From the NCBI GenBank assembly GCA_932294295.1, contig OW028584.1, positions 5,034,407 to 5,098,406 on the forward strand: a stretch of DNA of 64,000 bases. The letters run 5' to 3'. The translations under genes were made by a program, and so were the position numbers. How positions within the stretch are numbered: the stretch's first letter is position 1; every line of letters starts with the position of its first letter. This DNA comes from Alitta virens (Eukaryota; Annelida; Polychaeta; Phyllodocida; Nereididae). Below the pieces are notes generated by a model. That model worked only from the letters and a program-made list of their open reading frames with translations. It did no database searches and was not told the origin of the DNA. This document shows, in pieces, positions 23,801 to 38,800 of the stretch.

Positions 23801-26800
23801 ATTAGTGTCCTGAGTCAGTGCTGACTATATGATTATTTTAGACACGGTTCTTTGCCTTTTTTCAGGGGAGAGGTATGGGTGTCGGCATGGGTAAGAAAAG
23901 TCAGCGGCGGACGATGTCCGTTCCTGAAAAGAAAAGAGGACCCAAACCAAGACATAAGCATGGGCCGTCAAGAGGAGAGGTGAGTTGAATAAATTTACTC
24001 AATCAGAATACATGTCAGAATGTATTTTTATTGTTGGCTTAGACAGGAATATTCTGACATGCCATATGCCCCAAAAGACCATGCAAGGTCGGTGTATGTG
24101 TCCTGCCAAGGTTGGTGTATGTTTCCTGCCATTGAGGTAGAAATAATAATATTTAGTAGTGGTTGGTAGAGTATATCTTAAAGGCAATTAGGTGCAGGTA
24201 TGAAAAATGATGTTATGCCATTGTGAGGAAATAAAACAATATTATAGCAGTTTAAATCCTTTGTTTTTATGAATGTGGTGGGAATGAAACTTTTCTATAA
24301 TTGTTGTGACATTCGTGATTCATTCATCTTTTTTTTCAGGGTTTAATGAGCAATATTTTGTCTCGAGTAAATGATGACGATGACCCTCATGCTACAACAG
24401 TTATTACGCACAGCAAGGATGATTTCTCACTGAAACAGGTTGGTGGATTCATCAATTATTTGTTGTATTTTAGGATGAAGACATTTGTTGGTTGTTGCGT
24501 TTGGTGTAAAAAAAAATTCCCTGCAGGGAAAATTCAGGGAATTTGATGTTAGGTTATGAATTCAGGGAAAACGCAGGGAATTTTGTCATTATATGTAATA
24601 ATATGTAAAATGCTAACAGAATTTTGATCGGAAATTAATAACGCTGGATGGCAGTTCGGCTTATTGTAGATATTAAGTTTCATAGGTTGAAATGGACTGT
24701 TGATTTAATAATGACACTAAACTTAGTGGTATTTTGATGGTGAAGGTACAGCTATTGGTACCAGGAGGCCGTATAATGACTTGGGAAAATATCTAATGAA
24801 ACGGAAAAATCAGGGAAAATACATGGAATAATTTCTTTCAAAATTGAGTAGATACCCTGTCTAGGGGTAAAGATGGTGGCTACTTGACTCGGAATGTTCT
24901 TGGTTCAAATCCTAACTTATGTGCTCTTACTTTTAAAGTGCTAAATTATGTTGTTCAGTTATTTTCATTCATTCATCCATTAAATTCGAAGTGCTTGGTA
25001 CTCGGCATCTTCATTGGAAATACAAAGAGCATTGTAATAATTCTTGATCTTCTGGCATTATTTGTCATTGCAGGACATGTGTATGAGTTGTGGGAGTTAC
25101 GGTATTGGCGAAGAAGGCCGGTTGATAGTGTGTACGCAATGCGGCCAGTGTTACCATCCATACTGTGCGAATATCAAGGTGAGATATTTCTTGTGATTTA
25201 TACGAAGGTTTTGGCTTGTTCTCTGTCAGAATTACTTAATTTATTGGGTGGCTTCTAGTGTTTAAATAAGTGCTGGGGGGACGGATTATCAGAAATTCAT
25301 AGAAAGTCTGAAAAGTTTTACATCGGTTCACGGCGATTCAATGAAATGATGACTACAAAACTATGCAAAGAGTTATATTTAGGTTGTTCATCTTGAAATG
25401 TCTTGAAAAGATCTAGAATTAGACTCGTAGAAAGCTAAAGCCAACTGTATGAGGTATTGTAAATGAGGAATTTTGTTATCCCACAGCCAAACAAGGTGGT
25501 CCTGCAGAAGGGTTGGCGGTGCCTGGATTGCACCGTGTGCGAAGGCTGCGGCAGGGCCCACGATGAACCTCGCTTGATCTTGTGCGACGAATGTGACATC
25601 AGTTACCACACTTATTGCCTGGATCCGCCCCTGGATCACGTGCCCAAAGGAACCTGGAAGTGTAAATGGTGAGTGGTCAATTTTCTCTTAAAGTGATACT
25701 CCTTGAATCTATCTAAAAATTGTCCCATTTCCTTTCTCCCAGAAAGTACTCGCAATAGTTTGCAGTGACTGTCTAGTGTCATGACAGCAGGTTTTCATTA
25801 ATATTTAGCCCACTAAATCATGGTAAATCCACATTTTTGGTCAAGAGTGACAGTTACAAGAATCATCCACTCAGAGCCATCTTCCTGTCACCAAGTGGGT
25901 CAGCACTGGTCAGTGGGAGCTGCAAGAATTTTGTAACCATGGCAACCTGGTGAGTCACCAGAGTCCAGGCCACTTTAAATTTGACCTAGTTCTATTGGTG
26001 GGCCACCTATAGAAAATAGAGGGCTAATTACTCCTTAATTAATAGAGATGACTTGATAGAATGCTTGTGGTAGAAGTCTGTTATATACAAGAGTGTAACG
26101 GCATTAACTCTGGGAATTTAGTTGAGGCCATATTTTCTACATGGGATTCAAGGAGTATCACTTTAAGAAGTACTGAACATTTTTTCAGTCTATATAAACT
26201 CAGATTATTTATTCCTTGTTCAAGTAAAAAGCAAATGAATAAAAATAAATCATAAATTATGACTTTACAAGTACATTTTAAAAAGAGGCACATGAGACTC
26301 CTCGAAGGCAATGATGATTTTGGTATATTTTCTCAAAGATTTCTACCAGTGTTTTCAGTATGTTTGTATTGATTATATAATGATTGCTCTTATACAAATT
26401 AACTTTCGTTAATTGAAAGAGAGGTTGCCAAGGCAAGGCTCAATCTGGAACATCAAAAACTGTTTGAAATAATTTACAAATTAATGAACGAATGTCAGTC
26501 TTGATTGGCAGTGACTTCGAAATGGTAGTTTCTAGAAGATAAAAGAAATTAAACGGCAATTTTGATGAAACTAAGTTCAGCAATAAATTCTCCATTTGTC
26601 TTGACCAGCATATATCGCTACAAGGGTTATGCCGATGACTACCATGGAACAATGAGTTGTAATTTCTTTTTGTGGTGAAAATGGAAAATAACTACTGCCA
26701 AATATTAGGAATATTTGATGTGGCAGATATGTAATATATTATCAGCGGTTTAGTTGTGAAGGGTAATACGTTTAATATAATCCGCTAAATGTACTCCTGG

Positions 26801-29800
26801 TGAAATGCTATTGATGATGATATCTTATTTCAGGTGTGTAAGTTGCAAGACGTGTGGGGCGACAACACCGGGCATGGGGTGTCAGTGGCAGAACAATTAT
26901 TCGCAGTGTGGACCGTGCGCTAGTCTCTGCGTGTGTCCCGTGTGCACGCGGCAGTATGCGGAGGAGCAGCTTATCATTCAGTGTGCCCATTGTGATAGGT
27001 ATGGAACTTTTGTGTGGTCTTATTCTTTTATTTTGCACTAAAAATAATGAAGAAATTAAGTGAAACTGAAAAAATCTATTTTTGTTGTTGTACTTTGACC
27101 ATTTGTTCAACTTGTAATTGCTGTTAATTTGTCATTATTATGCAAGAAAATCTCAATTTATTTATGGAAATATAAGCTATTGGAAGCGATTCTCAATAAT
27201 CATATTTATTATTCATGGTACTTTTTTTGGAAATTTATTGGTAAAGCAAATACATGGTAAGGTAATGATTTTTTTTTTGGAGTGTGTAGCTGTGCTGAGC
27301 TGCTATTTAAAGGTCATTTCTTCCACTTAATCAAGACTTTCGTTGTTGGATGTTATAACTTAGTCCTCTTTTTGTTCACTAGATGGCTCCACGCAGGTTG
27401 TGACCAAATAAGGACGGAGGATGACGCGGAAAGGGCGACTGATTACGGCTACAACTGTATATTCTGTCGACCGGTCACCGGAGTCCCTGGTCCTTGTAAG
27501 TGTTGTTTTGCTTCTGATAAATTTGTCCGGTTGCGGTTGCTTGTTGAAGCTCTCTATTCAGGCACGATTGTGTTGTGTGAGTGAATAGTGACAGCATTCA
27601 AGAGCAGAAATTCTGTGCACGTGACTATGAAATACTAATGTCATGAATTTCAACATACAACAAATTAATGGAAGTACCAAATTTTGGAAAAACGGGTCTT
27701 GAAAAATCTTAAATTTTAATCAAGGACGGCATCCATACTGAATTTAACACAAATTTGACATGGTCACAGATTTTATAATGAATTTCATAAGTTAAGTTTA
27801 ATTTATTGACATATTGCAAACAAAAACAGCAGTAACATACAGATTGAGCCACACAATGCTAACAATATGCCAAAGGGGCATTCATGTCTTAACGGCATAT
27901 GATAATATAATAATCTTCAAGATCAATATTGTGATTGAATTGATTTCTGTTTCAGTGCCACCTCCTCCACCTGTGCCCGAGCCAGAAAAACCACCCACCC
28001 CACCACCACCGCTTGTCCCCAGCCCACCTCCGCCCATCACTAGGATGTATGGTAAGTAGTGAATTATATTCTCATTTTCCGTTAAATTCATATCTTCCTT
28101 GCATATGATATGTATCATTTTGACACTCAAACGAGTTACTTAGCAAAAGTCCATAGTTGGACACGATATTCTGGAAGAAAACAAAGAATATTTTTGACTT
28201 CATCTCCAGTGCGACACTTGATATTCTGTCACCTAATAACTTATGCTATAAACTGAACCACATTTCATTTGATATGCATTTCTGATATAGAGTGCTCTGT
28301 TGTAAAACTGTGAGGTTGTATTACCGTGATGTTTACCACTAGATGGCGTACAGTGACTGTCAGGTGCTGCCATCTGTTGAAAGTGTGCATTAAACTTGCT
28401 TATCACAAAAGCACGTTGCCGGCAACTTTCAATAGACTTGCGTAACGGTGATCACTGTCATACACCCTCGTGGTAATGCAACAGAGCGCTCTACATGATG
28501 TAATATTACTGTATGAACATATACAATATGCGCAAGTTTAGTCAGAAAATATCTCTTCATTATAATGCACTGAATAATACGATCTTACCATCGATTTTAA
28601 AATTTCATTGGTGACATTTTTCTTTGACGTTATTGAAGTATTGATTATTTTAATGAAATTGTAGAGTTAGTTAGCAGATGAATGTATAAATAGTAGTTTA
28701 ATTGTACATAGATTAATCTTTAGCATCTTTTGTGGTAATTAGGTGCATAAATATTGTATTAATTGTGGTGCGTTTGTCCTTATTGTATTCCAATGGGGTT
28801 TTCCAACAGTTTTAATTTAATTTAACTTTATTTTGGTGTTACTGACCTACTCTGTGATAACTAGCTGGCCCACTTTCGAGGCTTCATCTAGTTATTGAAA
28901 AGTTTGTCTTTATTAGACATGGTTTAGAAAAAATGCATGTTTGTTTGTTAGATAGCGAAGTCAATGTGTCGCTCCAAAAAAACCCTCCAAAGATTTTGAG
29001 GGAAATTTGTGTCATTATCTGTACCAGTTTTCATATTTTCATAGTTTAAATTTTTGGTTAATAATCTGTTGGAAAGCCAATAAAAGTTAATTTTTATTTT
29101 AGGCCCGACTTTAAAATATTTTGTTGTGGGTAAATTGATCGTACGGCTCCAAATGCCAAACCTGAACTGTAGTTTTTTTTTTTTTTGGAATTGCAATCTT
29201 CATATCATGAAGATGTGCCATGTCATAACTTCTTTTTGCTTGTTTGCTGAATTTGTATTATGGATTTTAATCTTTCCTGAAAATAAAATTCGTAAAATAG
29301 CTGACTTACGGGTTGCAATCGGTATTAAAGTATATGCATCCTGATTATTCCTGGAAACAGAAATCCTTAAGAACTATTTTTCTGACCTTTGGTGAGACTT
29401 ATATCAGATCCTTGTTACCCACAATGAAGATGTTTTTAAGAGGCCTTTATTTGTTGCATATATGAGAAGTCTTTGTTCTCACTGAGTTGCTGCTTGGAAC
29501 CTTGTGGTGGTGGTGTTGTTAGATAGTTTAGTCGTAGTTGACTTTTTTGTGTGCTCACTTCTTACAAATAGAACCATATCGTCCAGCTCGAGAATACAAG
29601 ATGGATGGAGTGTTCGTCTCGGAGAACGGACTCGCTCAGATCAAGGCCCTGGCCGTCAAATTCGCAGACCGCAGAGGTCGAGGCGGTCCCCGCGGGAGGA
29701 GCAGAGGTCGTGGTGGACGCGGAGACTTCATGGGACGGACGGCGTCTACGGACACCAACGAAGATGAGAAGGAGGAAGAGAAAGGTTTGGGAATAATTAT

Positions 29801-32800
29801 AATCTTTTGGGAGGACAAATCTGAGATTCTTATGCATGAATTTGTGCCTCGTTTATGTATTATAGATATGAAATAGAGGCTGGGTCTCATATAGAGGCCA
29901 TTGCTAGGGTGACCAGACCATGAAATTTGGATTGATTAATAAATATAAATCTCCAATAAATTAAAATCATGACAACGCGTTATTCATTAAATCTGTACTT
30001 TTTTATGGACACAGATTTATTTGCTCTTCACACAAAAACAGCAATTCACAATTACGTAGTGTTATATTATCAAATGATATCGTCAAGCAATGAGACATTG
30101 TCGAAGAACTACGTAAACTTCAACCCAAAGAGTACAGTTGTAAATCTGTTTTCAAGTTGATAGTCTTCCGCGCAATTTATAGATAAATAGATATTTTTAC
30201 TATTGTCTCACTCGTATGTAAGACATTCAGTATTCCGCTGTCCGCTCTCCAGTGCTTGAGTCCGGCCAATTATGTAATTGATAGCGGTGTGTTTTCATGC
30301 CCTACCACCACTGTGCTTACATTTTTATCAGAACTCTATCACAGCACTCGCCTCCCGCAGTGGAGAGTGAAACTCAAAGTGCATTATGGGTGTCAGCAAA
30401 CTACTGAATTGCAACGAAAAAAAAAAAAAATTTAAAAACTTTTAGAATGCATGCTTGAGTGTTACTATGACAACTGCTTCCCTGTTTATTAGTAGATGTG
30501 TTTGGGTTTGACCCCACGGCAGAAGATGGAGAAATCTCACCAGGGGGCGCTCGGATGTCTGTGGAAGGTTCGGCTGAAAAGAAACCACGGAAACAAAGGT
30601 TGAGGGTCGGAACAGGTGAGTGTCGCTCTCAAGATAATTTCGAAAAGTTGTTTTAATTCAACCGACAACTGAAGTATTTGATGTGGTACTTTAATATTTT
30701 ATTAATAATTTAGAAAATCTCCATGGTATATTTTTGCTAGTTTTGTTTAGGCACAAAGTGAGCGTATCTATTTCAATTTCTATTATAAGAAAGTTAAGTG
30801 AGCTGCTGTTTGTGTTCGATTATAAGTATTTAAACTTGATTTTTAAACCTGATGTACTCAAGTTGTCATAGCTTTAGCAAGATGATGTCGCCTCCTGGGT
30901 GATGTCACGTTTCCCGCCAAAATCGCTCCTGCGTATTGCCGATGAAAACAGAAGTTAGCCGCTGTGTTTTGCACTGCCTCTTAGTATCTCTGGGAGGTTG
31001 CTCAATTCGTAGTGCAATGGGGTGGCATAGGAATGCATTAATAATGGCCTTATTACGGACATTTTGTGATAACTACACACCAAAATAGTTACCCGAGTCA
31101 TGCATAAGTACAACACATGTATGTTTCAAGTGTTGTCTGCCGCAAATACTGCACTGGACAGAGCTCTGCGCATCTCATGTGCATTCTAGTTTGTGATCGC
31201 ACTGAAGGCAGTGAACATCATGATATGAAATGCAGTCTCGACAATAATAATGACATCCTTTGAATAAATTTTGAATTAACTTTTCTAGGAATTGGAGGTT
31301 TCATAGCTCGTCCACGGATAAGAGGAATGTTATATAAACAGCGCAGCATGATGGGATTGCTAAAAGCGGGAGGGGATCCACCTCCGCAGATCTCAATAGA
31401 AATGGCCAAAGCATTGGTCTCCGAAGGAAAGTATCACGAAATGGAAGAAGACAAACATGAAGCAGAATTGGCGGCCTCGTTTGGAATTAAAAAACGGAAA
31501 AGACCTAAAAGACGAGTCAGTCTGGAAGAGTGTTACCCCAATTACTTGCAGGTGAGACTATTAGGCCGGTTCAAAAATTTGTAACGAAATATTACATGAA
31601 GTGTAAAGTCAGGAGACATTATCATTGGAAGTTTATGCTGCTGACGCAAGGCAGCCCATGAATGTAGATGTATTGTAGTCAAATGTGGACAATTACAACA
31701 ACAAAATATTTTAGCATCTTGTCCTGTTTTAATGCTCTAACTTATAATACTGTTGTAAGAAATGGGAAAACAATTTGGAAATCAAGTAATGTTAGTCTAT
31801 AGTTAACTTTCTGATTAAGTTGCAACATGATTTCTATAATAATTGTGGCGTTACAGGAAGCGTTCTTCGGCAAAAGCCTTCTTGAGCATGCAAAGCCAGA
31901 AATAGCCATCCCAGGGCAGCTCGACCTTGACACTGATGATAAGAATGACCTCATGTCACCGGTCAAGACCCAGGCTGATCGTCCCGGGGGCATCCCTGGT
32001 CAGAACGCTCCCCTCCCCGGGTCTGGTGGCCAAGACGGCTTCTCAGCTGCTGGGTCGCCACGGGCAACGGGGCACAACACCGGACAGAATGAACCGTTGC
32101 CAAGCACTTCGGAACATATGCCCCTCGGTGACCAAGACAAAGGGGCCCTGGAAGACCTCAACAGCATCCTGAACGGAGACATACTCGTTGAAGATGTGAT
32201 GAGTATGCTCAATGATCAAGGTGGGTGTCTTTTTCAGATTAACCTTTGATGTTGCAATGATATTGTATGATATACGATGGTAATGATACTATTTTAACAT
32301 AATAATCGACTTGTTGGCAAATTGATTGTATTTCTAAGTATGGGTCGGAGTCTTTGAGTTCTGCTTACAAGGAATTGGTTACTTTTTATGTCACTGAATT
32401 CCTTAAAATTATTTCTTTTGTCTATTTTAAAGAATCGCTCGGAGATATAGAAGATGCGTCATCTCAAGGTCCCGGAGGTCAGAGCAACAAAGATAACATC
32501 GACATAATGTTGACGAAAAATATTGACGACGAAGTTTTGGGAATGCTAGACCAGAAGACCATGCAGGACTTCATTTCTTTGATGGGGTCTGACCATGCGT
32601 TACCTTCAACGAGCACTACGACTGGTAAGTGCCACACTCTATCTTTAACGATGTATTGAATTGTGCTGCCATCTGGTGCATTTTGTTATTCTGTTGTCTT
32701 TCATTGTATGGGCATCTCGTAAAATTTTAACACAGGTATATGGTTCCACTATTGTTTGATAAAGTCATTTAAATGTGACATCATCGACGGCACTTGATAA

Positions 32801-35800
32801 CGTAATGTATGTGTCATTCAACAATGGTTGGATCTGTAACGGTCTTGCTGTTAATGACGAAAAGCCCATTTGTTGTAACACTGGTGTTTAAATTTTCAAG
32901 AGTTCCTTGTGTTGTTGTTTTATAGTTCAAAAATTTTAAATGTAAATTCGAGGACTAAATACTTTAAAGGTTGAAGAATATGGTTTTAATTTAGGAAAAA
33001 GTGCATTATAGCGAGCCCAGATTTATGACAATATTTAGCTAGCCTCGTTGCCAAGCATATGACGTTAAATCCTTGAATTCAATGTATGACGTCACAAACT
33101 AACGACGGCGATTTACTTGTTCAAAGGAAGAGCACCATTTATTTTCTCTTTCTTGGGAGCTGCTGCCCCCAAACCCCTGCTACTCTACACCAAATGTTAC
33201 TCTAATTGTGCTGGAACTTAAAACTTGTAAAAAAGAAATTATATATTTCATATGATGCCAAATATGGGCATAAATTTGGGTCCGCTATACCGCACTAAAC
33301 CCTTAATTTCTGTTTGAAGCTGTGATTCATGTTCTGATGTTTTATTTCGTGCATGGTCGCTGTTGTTGTAGTTTAGTCGTGTTGTAACCGTAGCCTGTTA
33401 TTTTTTCTCTCTCTGCGATCGTTACATTAGGGGAAAATAACTTTTCTGCAGCCGCTTCGATATCCGGGGATCAGCCGCACTCCAGCTCAGTGACCCAGGC
33501 ACCGCTCCCGAGTCAGACGCTTCTCACACAATCCCAGCTGTCAAGCCAGTCCCAGATGACTGCAGCACATTCGCAGCTATCCCAGAATGCTCTGCCAGGA
33601 CAGACGCCCCTCACTCACGGCCAACATCCACAGGTATGGGTATGAGAGGATTGTGTATATCTGAAACTCAAAAGTAGGAATGTTGCTGTTTTGGTAGATA
33701 ATAGATATAGTTATGTATCATCAAAAATAAAAAGGATAATATATTGGTAAAAACATCTTGAAATACATACCATTCATGTGGAATGAAGAGAGATCCAAGA
33801 GTAAGTTAAAAACTGATTGTATTAATTATTAAAAAGAAATGTAAAAGTTGGAAATGGAATTGCTAGCCTATTATCAAAAACTTGGTAAAAAGGTGTAAAA
33901 CAGGATCATGGCTTAATTCAGTGATAAGTGTTAAATATTGCTTTGTTGCAATGATTCAAGATGGGGGAAAAAGAAGTGAAGAGTAGATTTTACAGAAAGG
34001 TTTATAGTGAAGAGAGAAAACAAGGATTTCTCTTCAATGAATAATTATTGTGGCTGGAAGATAATTGAAAATATGAAGTTTACCAAGGTGTATTAAAAAA
34101 TGTTCGCATTATGATACAGATTGGACAGAACCAACAGCCAGTGGAGTTACCGCACTTGACTGGTCAACATGCACGTCCTGGGCAACCCGGTCAGCAACTG
34201 CCCCACCTCACTGGTCAGACGCAGCAAGCGGTACCTCACCATCCAGGACAGGGAGCCCAGCTCACCTCTGGATCTCATCACACGCCCCAGAACCCACCCT
34301 TGCCGCGACAGGGCATCCATATCCCTGGTCTTGCGGCACAGTTACCCGGGCAACAAAGTCAAGCTGGGTTACCGGGACAACAGGGTCATCTCCCAGGTAA
34401 CATAAAACTAATAGAAAAATTGTGAATTATGTATTGTTACATTGAGGAACTGCCATCGAACATTAATTTCATCGAACAATGAAATCAGTTCGTATTGACT
34501 AACGTTTTACTGGTTATGTTCAGTTTGAATTTTGAGGAAAATCTTTCACCACTCTCATTGAATTGCAACTTTCAACCATAGAAATTAAATCAAATCTCAT
34601 GGCCTCTTACCGAATTATATTATCTAATCATCGTATTGCATCTCGTTGTATGTCACTTAGGGCTCCAAAACCAACCCCTCGGCAGACAGAGCCTGCCCCC
34701 TGTTGGTCTCCCAGGGCAACCACGCTTACCCAGCCCTGGAGACGGGAATTTCAGCGTGCCCCTCACGCCAACGTCTGGAGGTGGGATACGAGATGGGGCG
34801 TAAGTATAATTTCTCTCTTGTAGTTTGGCAATATAACGTGAATGTATTTACTTCCAGGTGCAGCTACACTTAGTCCGAACATGCATCTAAATGCAAATTT
34901 GTTTAGTGCTCTTTGATGAATTTTAGGAGATGCCGCTGTCTTTTTGATGTAACAGCTGCATAGATTTTGCATTAATGTAATTTAAAACGGGTTAATTTTG
35001 TTGGAAATCAGAAGCATTTAGCAGAAAACTTGATGTTAGTTCCAATAGTGATCCAATTGGGATTTTTCAAGGACCACAATAAAATTATCAATTCATAATC
35101 TTTGGCCATTGCTGTAAACTTAAGCAAATAAGGATCAGAATGTAGTCGACATTACTGTCTAGAGACCTAAATTTAGGGTGGTTATGCATTGTATGTTGCG
35201 ATACTCGCAGTACTTCATACGGATGTTATATTGAAGTGTTAAATTCTTTATATTTGCAGTAGAACGCCAATTTCTGAGTCGCAACAGTGGCAGCAACGTT
35301 TGGAGCAAGAAGCGAGCAGCCTGCCAGAAGAACCGGAAACGGAGTCACTTTCATGGAACAAAAAGAACATGCAGAAATGGGAGAAGGACGAACCATACGG
35401 ACACATGTCGACCATTTCCCCAGTTCTCTATTGCAATATTAACCATGCTGATCTGAAGGAACAGTATCCTGGTGAGTTGTTATATATATATATATGTATA
35501 TATATATGTCTTGTTTGCTGGACTGTTATATATAGTGTCTTCTGTAGTTCAAGAAATGGAAACGAAAAGAAGAGTAGTCCTTGCTGTAATTACTGATTTA
35601 CATCGTCGAATTAATTGTGTCACTTTCGGTATCCCATGAGAGGACGTCGTGCTATCCCAGAATTCAGTTGTGCAATGCTAGCCACCCGAGCTCTATTCAG
35701 TTTCTTCGAAGCATAGATCAGCGCCCTTAAGTTTTTGTCTGTATGTTTAATACTTAGTTATTAAAGGACCATGTTGTTTATGGCTGTCACTTGCATTGGC

Positions 35801-38800
35801 AGCGCATTCAGTTTTGCTTTGCATCTTCGCTTTGTCAAGTCAATTGTCGACGTATTCAGACACTTTGTACTAGCGTAAGTTTAAGACATCTTTGCTTTGT
35901 CAAGTCAATTGTCGACGTATTCAGACTTTGTACTAGCGTAAGTTTAAGACGTGAAATGTAGGTAACCGTAGGTAAACTATCAGAAAATGTAAATTTGCTT
36001 TTCTTGTTATATTTTATGTTAAATTTAATTCATTAATTTTCAGAGTGGAATGAACGAGCCAAGCAGATTACTAAAATATGGCGCAAGGTCCCACAGGATC
36101 AGAGAGCTCCGTTTCTGGTGAGTTGGTTTATCGCCTGAAAAGATGAATACAGCGTATAATATTACCGTGCATTCGGGTGTAAGACGTAGGATACAAAGTA
36201 TTTGTTAATGCTCGGTTCTGTTTCATTTGCAGGCGAAAGCCAGAGAGAACCGTGCTACTTTGAGAGCACAGAGAGTTGCGAAGGTGAGTATCTTTTTAAA
36301 TGTATGGCTGTTAAGGCTTGTACACAATCATCTTTAAAATGATACGATATGTATCACGATACGTTGAAACTGATGCGATGTGGATTATGATACGTATTGT
36401 TAGGTTGCTGATAAAGGCCTATGCATGCCACTTATAAATATTATTAAATAAATACATAAATACATTATAATCAAATAATATTTATTATTAAATAAATACA
36501 TTATTATCAAAATAAACTAGGTACTTACATTTTATACTTAAAATAATCAAGCAATAGATGAATGCCGTTCTTTATGTTAAGAGAAATGTATTTATACTTG
36601 ATCAGTGCAAATGACTTTTTTTTTAAAATTTTATTCTATTTATTTAGCATCATATAAACTAAAATTGTAATTATTAGTCATAAGGCGACTGACATTTTAA
36701 ATTCGCAAATAATTTAACAGGAAAAAACTGATACTAGTAGAGTTAGGTATTTTGCCGTGAAGGAAATTAAGTGTATATTGAATATTGCGTTGACAGGGTG
36801 GAATAATGAATAGCAAATTAAGTGTACATTGAAAATTGCCTTTACAGGGAGGAATAACGAAACGACGGTCGACTGAAAAAGACTCGCCCAGCGGAATGAT
36901 GCCTCCTCCTGGGTTACCTCAAGCTCAGAAACCTGGAGATGACCAAAAGCCTGAAGGTAAGTCTGAAACTTTGAGGGTGGTCTTAGACTTTTGCTTCTGG
37001 AAACTATCGCACATATTCGCTGGCACTTAAGCTTGTTTTGCTACATTTTATTCTCTGGGTGGGAGTTATAGATTTTACATACAAACCAATACATTTGTAC
37101 CTCACAGCAATTGTCTTGTTGACAATAATAGGTCAATTGTCTGTCAACTTACTCTCATTAAAGGTTTGTGCAAGTTTTATTGTCCTGTGAGTCTATGCAT
37201 TTTCTTACGGTCTTATAAGCCTCTTCGAATACTTCGAAACATTGTCCCAGTCTGCCACATAACAACAACAGTGGATTCAAAGATAACTACACAATGATAC
37301 TTATTAAGTATAGTCCTTTGTAAACATGATTTCATGGCTGAGAATATATTGTTTGTGGCCTAATGTAATGTAGGCAGCTTTGGAGAACTATTGAAAAGTC
37401 ATACGACTATTCTTATCCTGCCAAGAGGTGTAAATGTATATTTGGGGTGCTTAATTTTGTAAATGAGAGCACTCAGTGAATCTGTCATTCGTTGTTTGTT
37501 AATCCTACAAGCGAGACAGGAAAAGATAACTGGTTGGAAATTTTAGTTTACAGGAGTAATTCTGCACAAAAAAAACTGATATTTTGAGTAAATTGACAGA
37601 CGATTATTTAGTGACTTGGGATTGAAAATAACATGTGCAACACGCGCAATGCAAAGTAAAAAAGTGGAGACTGGTAGAGGTGCTGAAATGTTCATTTTGC
37701 AGACATAAATAACCAGAGTGCTACTGCGACTAACAATGCTGTGTCTAACCTGTCGACTAACCACACTGCCGTTACTGCCTCTGCAGCTGACAGCAAGCCC
37801 GGTACACCGGGAGACGAAATGCCCTTGACCCCAGGAACGCCCGGTCACACCCCTGGTCACAGTGAGTGTCGCTTCAACCCCCTTTTATGTCTCTTCTCCC
37901 CTTTTGCAAGCCGCTTTACGCTTCAAATTTTCTTTGGATTGGTATTTTATTTTGACCTTAATATTATCTGCAGAAATGTTTTTTCCTAAATATTATTTTA
38001 ATATTGTTCAAATCATTTTGTTGGAAGATGTGGTTTGATTTATTAATTGGATTTATTATATATTAAATAATCATATTTTATATTATCATATACAGCTGTA
38101 TGATTATGCGTGATTTATACTTTTCTTCAATTATTATACATGTATTATTTTGTATTGTAGTCGAAATGGTCTCTTTTCATTTGTTAGGTTCTTTTCGCAT
38201 AGTCGACCGAAACATGTTTGAACACTTTCAAATTTAATAGGCCTACAAATCAAAATGACATGATCATAATCTACACGAATTTCCTTTGATTACTTTTTCT
38301 TCCACATTGCATTACTCCATTTGTACTCTTCCTTAATGCGGCATGTCATTAAGCCTTCTTTGGGAAGAGTGGCTTTATTCAATAAACAATTAAATAAATG
38401 ATATAGTTCAAACTCCCAATTGAAGTAATTTTAGTCAAACAGACACCTTATTTTGTGACATCATTAGAAGCTCATCTCATAAGCTATCAAAAATTACAAT
38501 CTGATGGTATGGATGTGGAGCTGGTCAGTTTGTGCGTGAGCTAGGACGCGGAAGTGATAGGACAATATATGACGTCACCACAGCCCAGTTATTGATGACA
38601 TCATCTAGTATTGCGTATTGGTGACGTCTTGCATTGTCCTATTACTTCTGGGTCCTAGGTCAAACGAGAACTGACCAGCAATTATTTACTGGCCAAAAGG
38701 CCTCGCCCAAGAAAAAAAAAAATCGGCATTACAGTGAAGTTATTGGCTAATTTTTTTGTTGCCTTACCAATATTAGGATATGGCTTTATATGAATATTGT

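Noticed and set aside
24884..25258. 124-codon ORF around exon 18
   Set aside because: It is mostly intron read-through into PHD4 in the wrong frame; the true exon is 25074-25178 in another frame.
36797..36832. Use of the upstream duplicated acceptor as the normal start of exon 34
   Set aside because: It reaches TGA in the required frame, whereas the acceptor at 36847 stays open to the donor at 36956.
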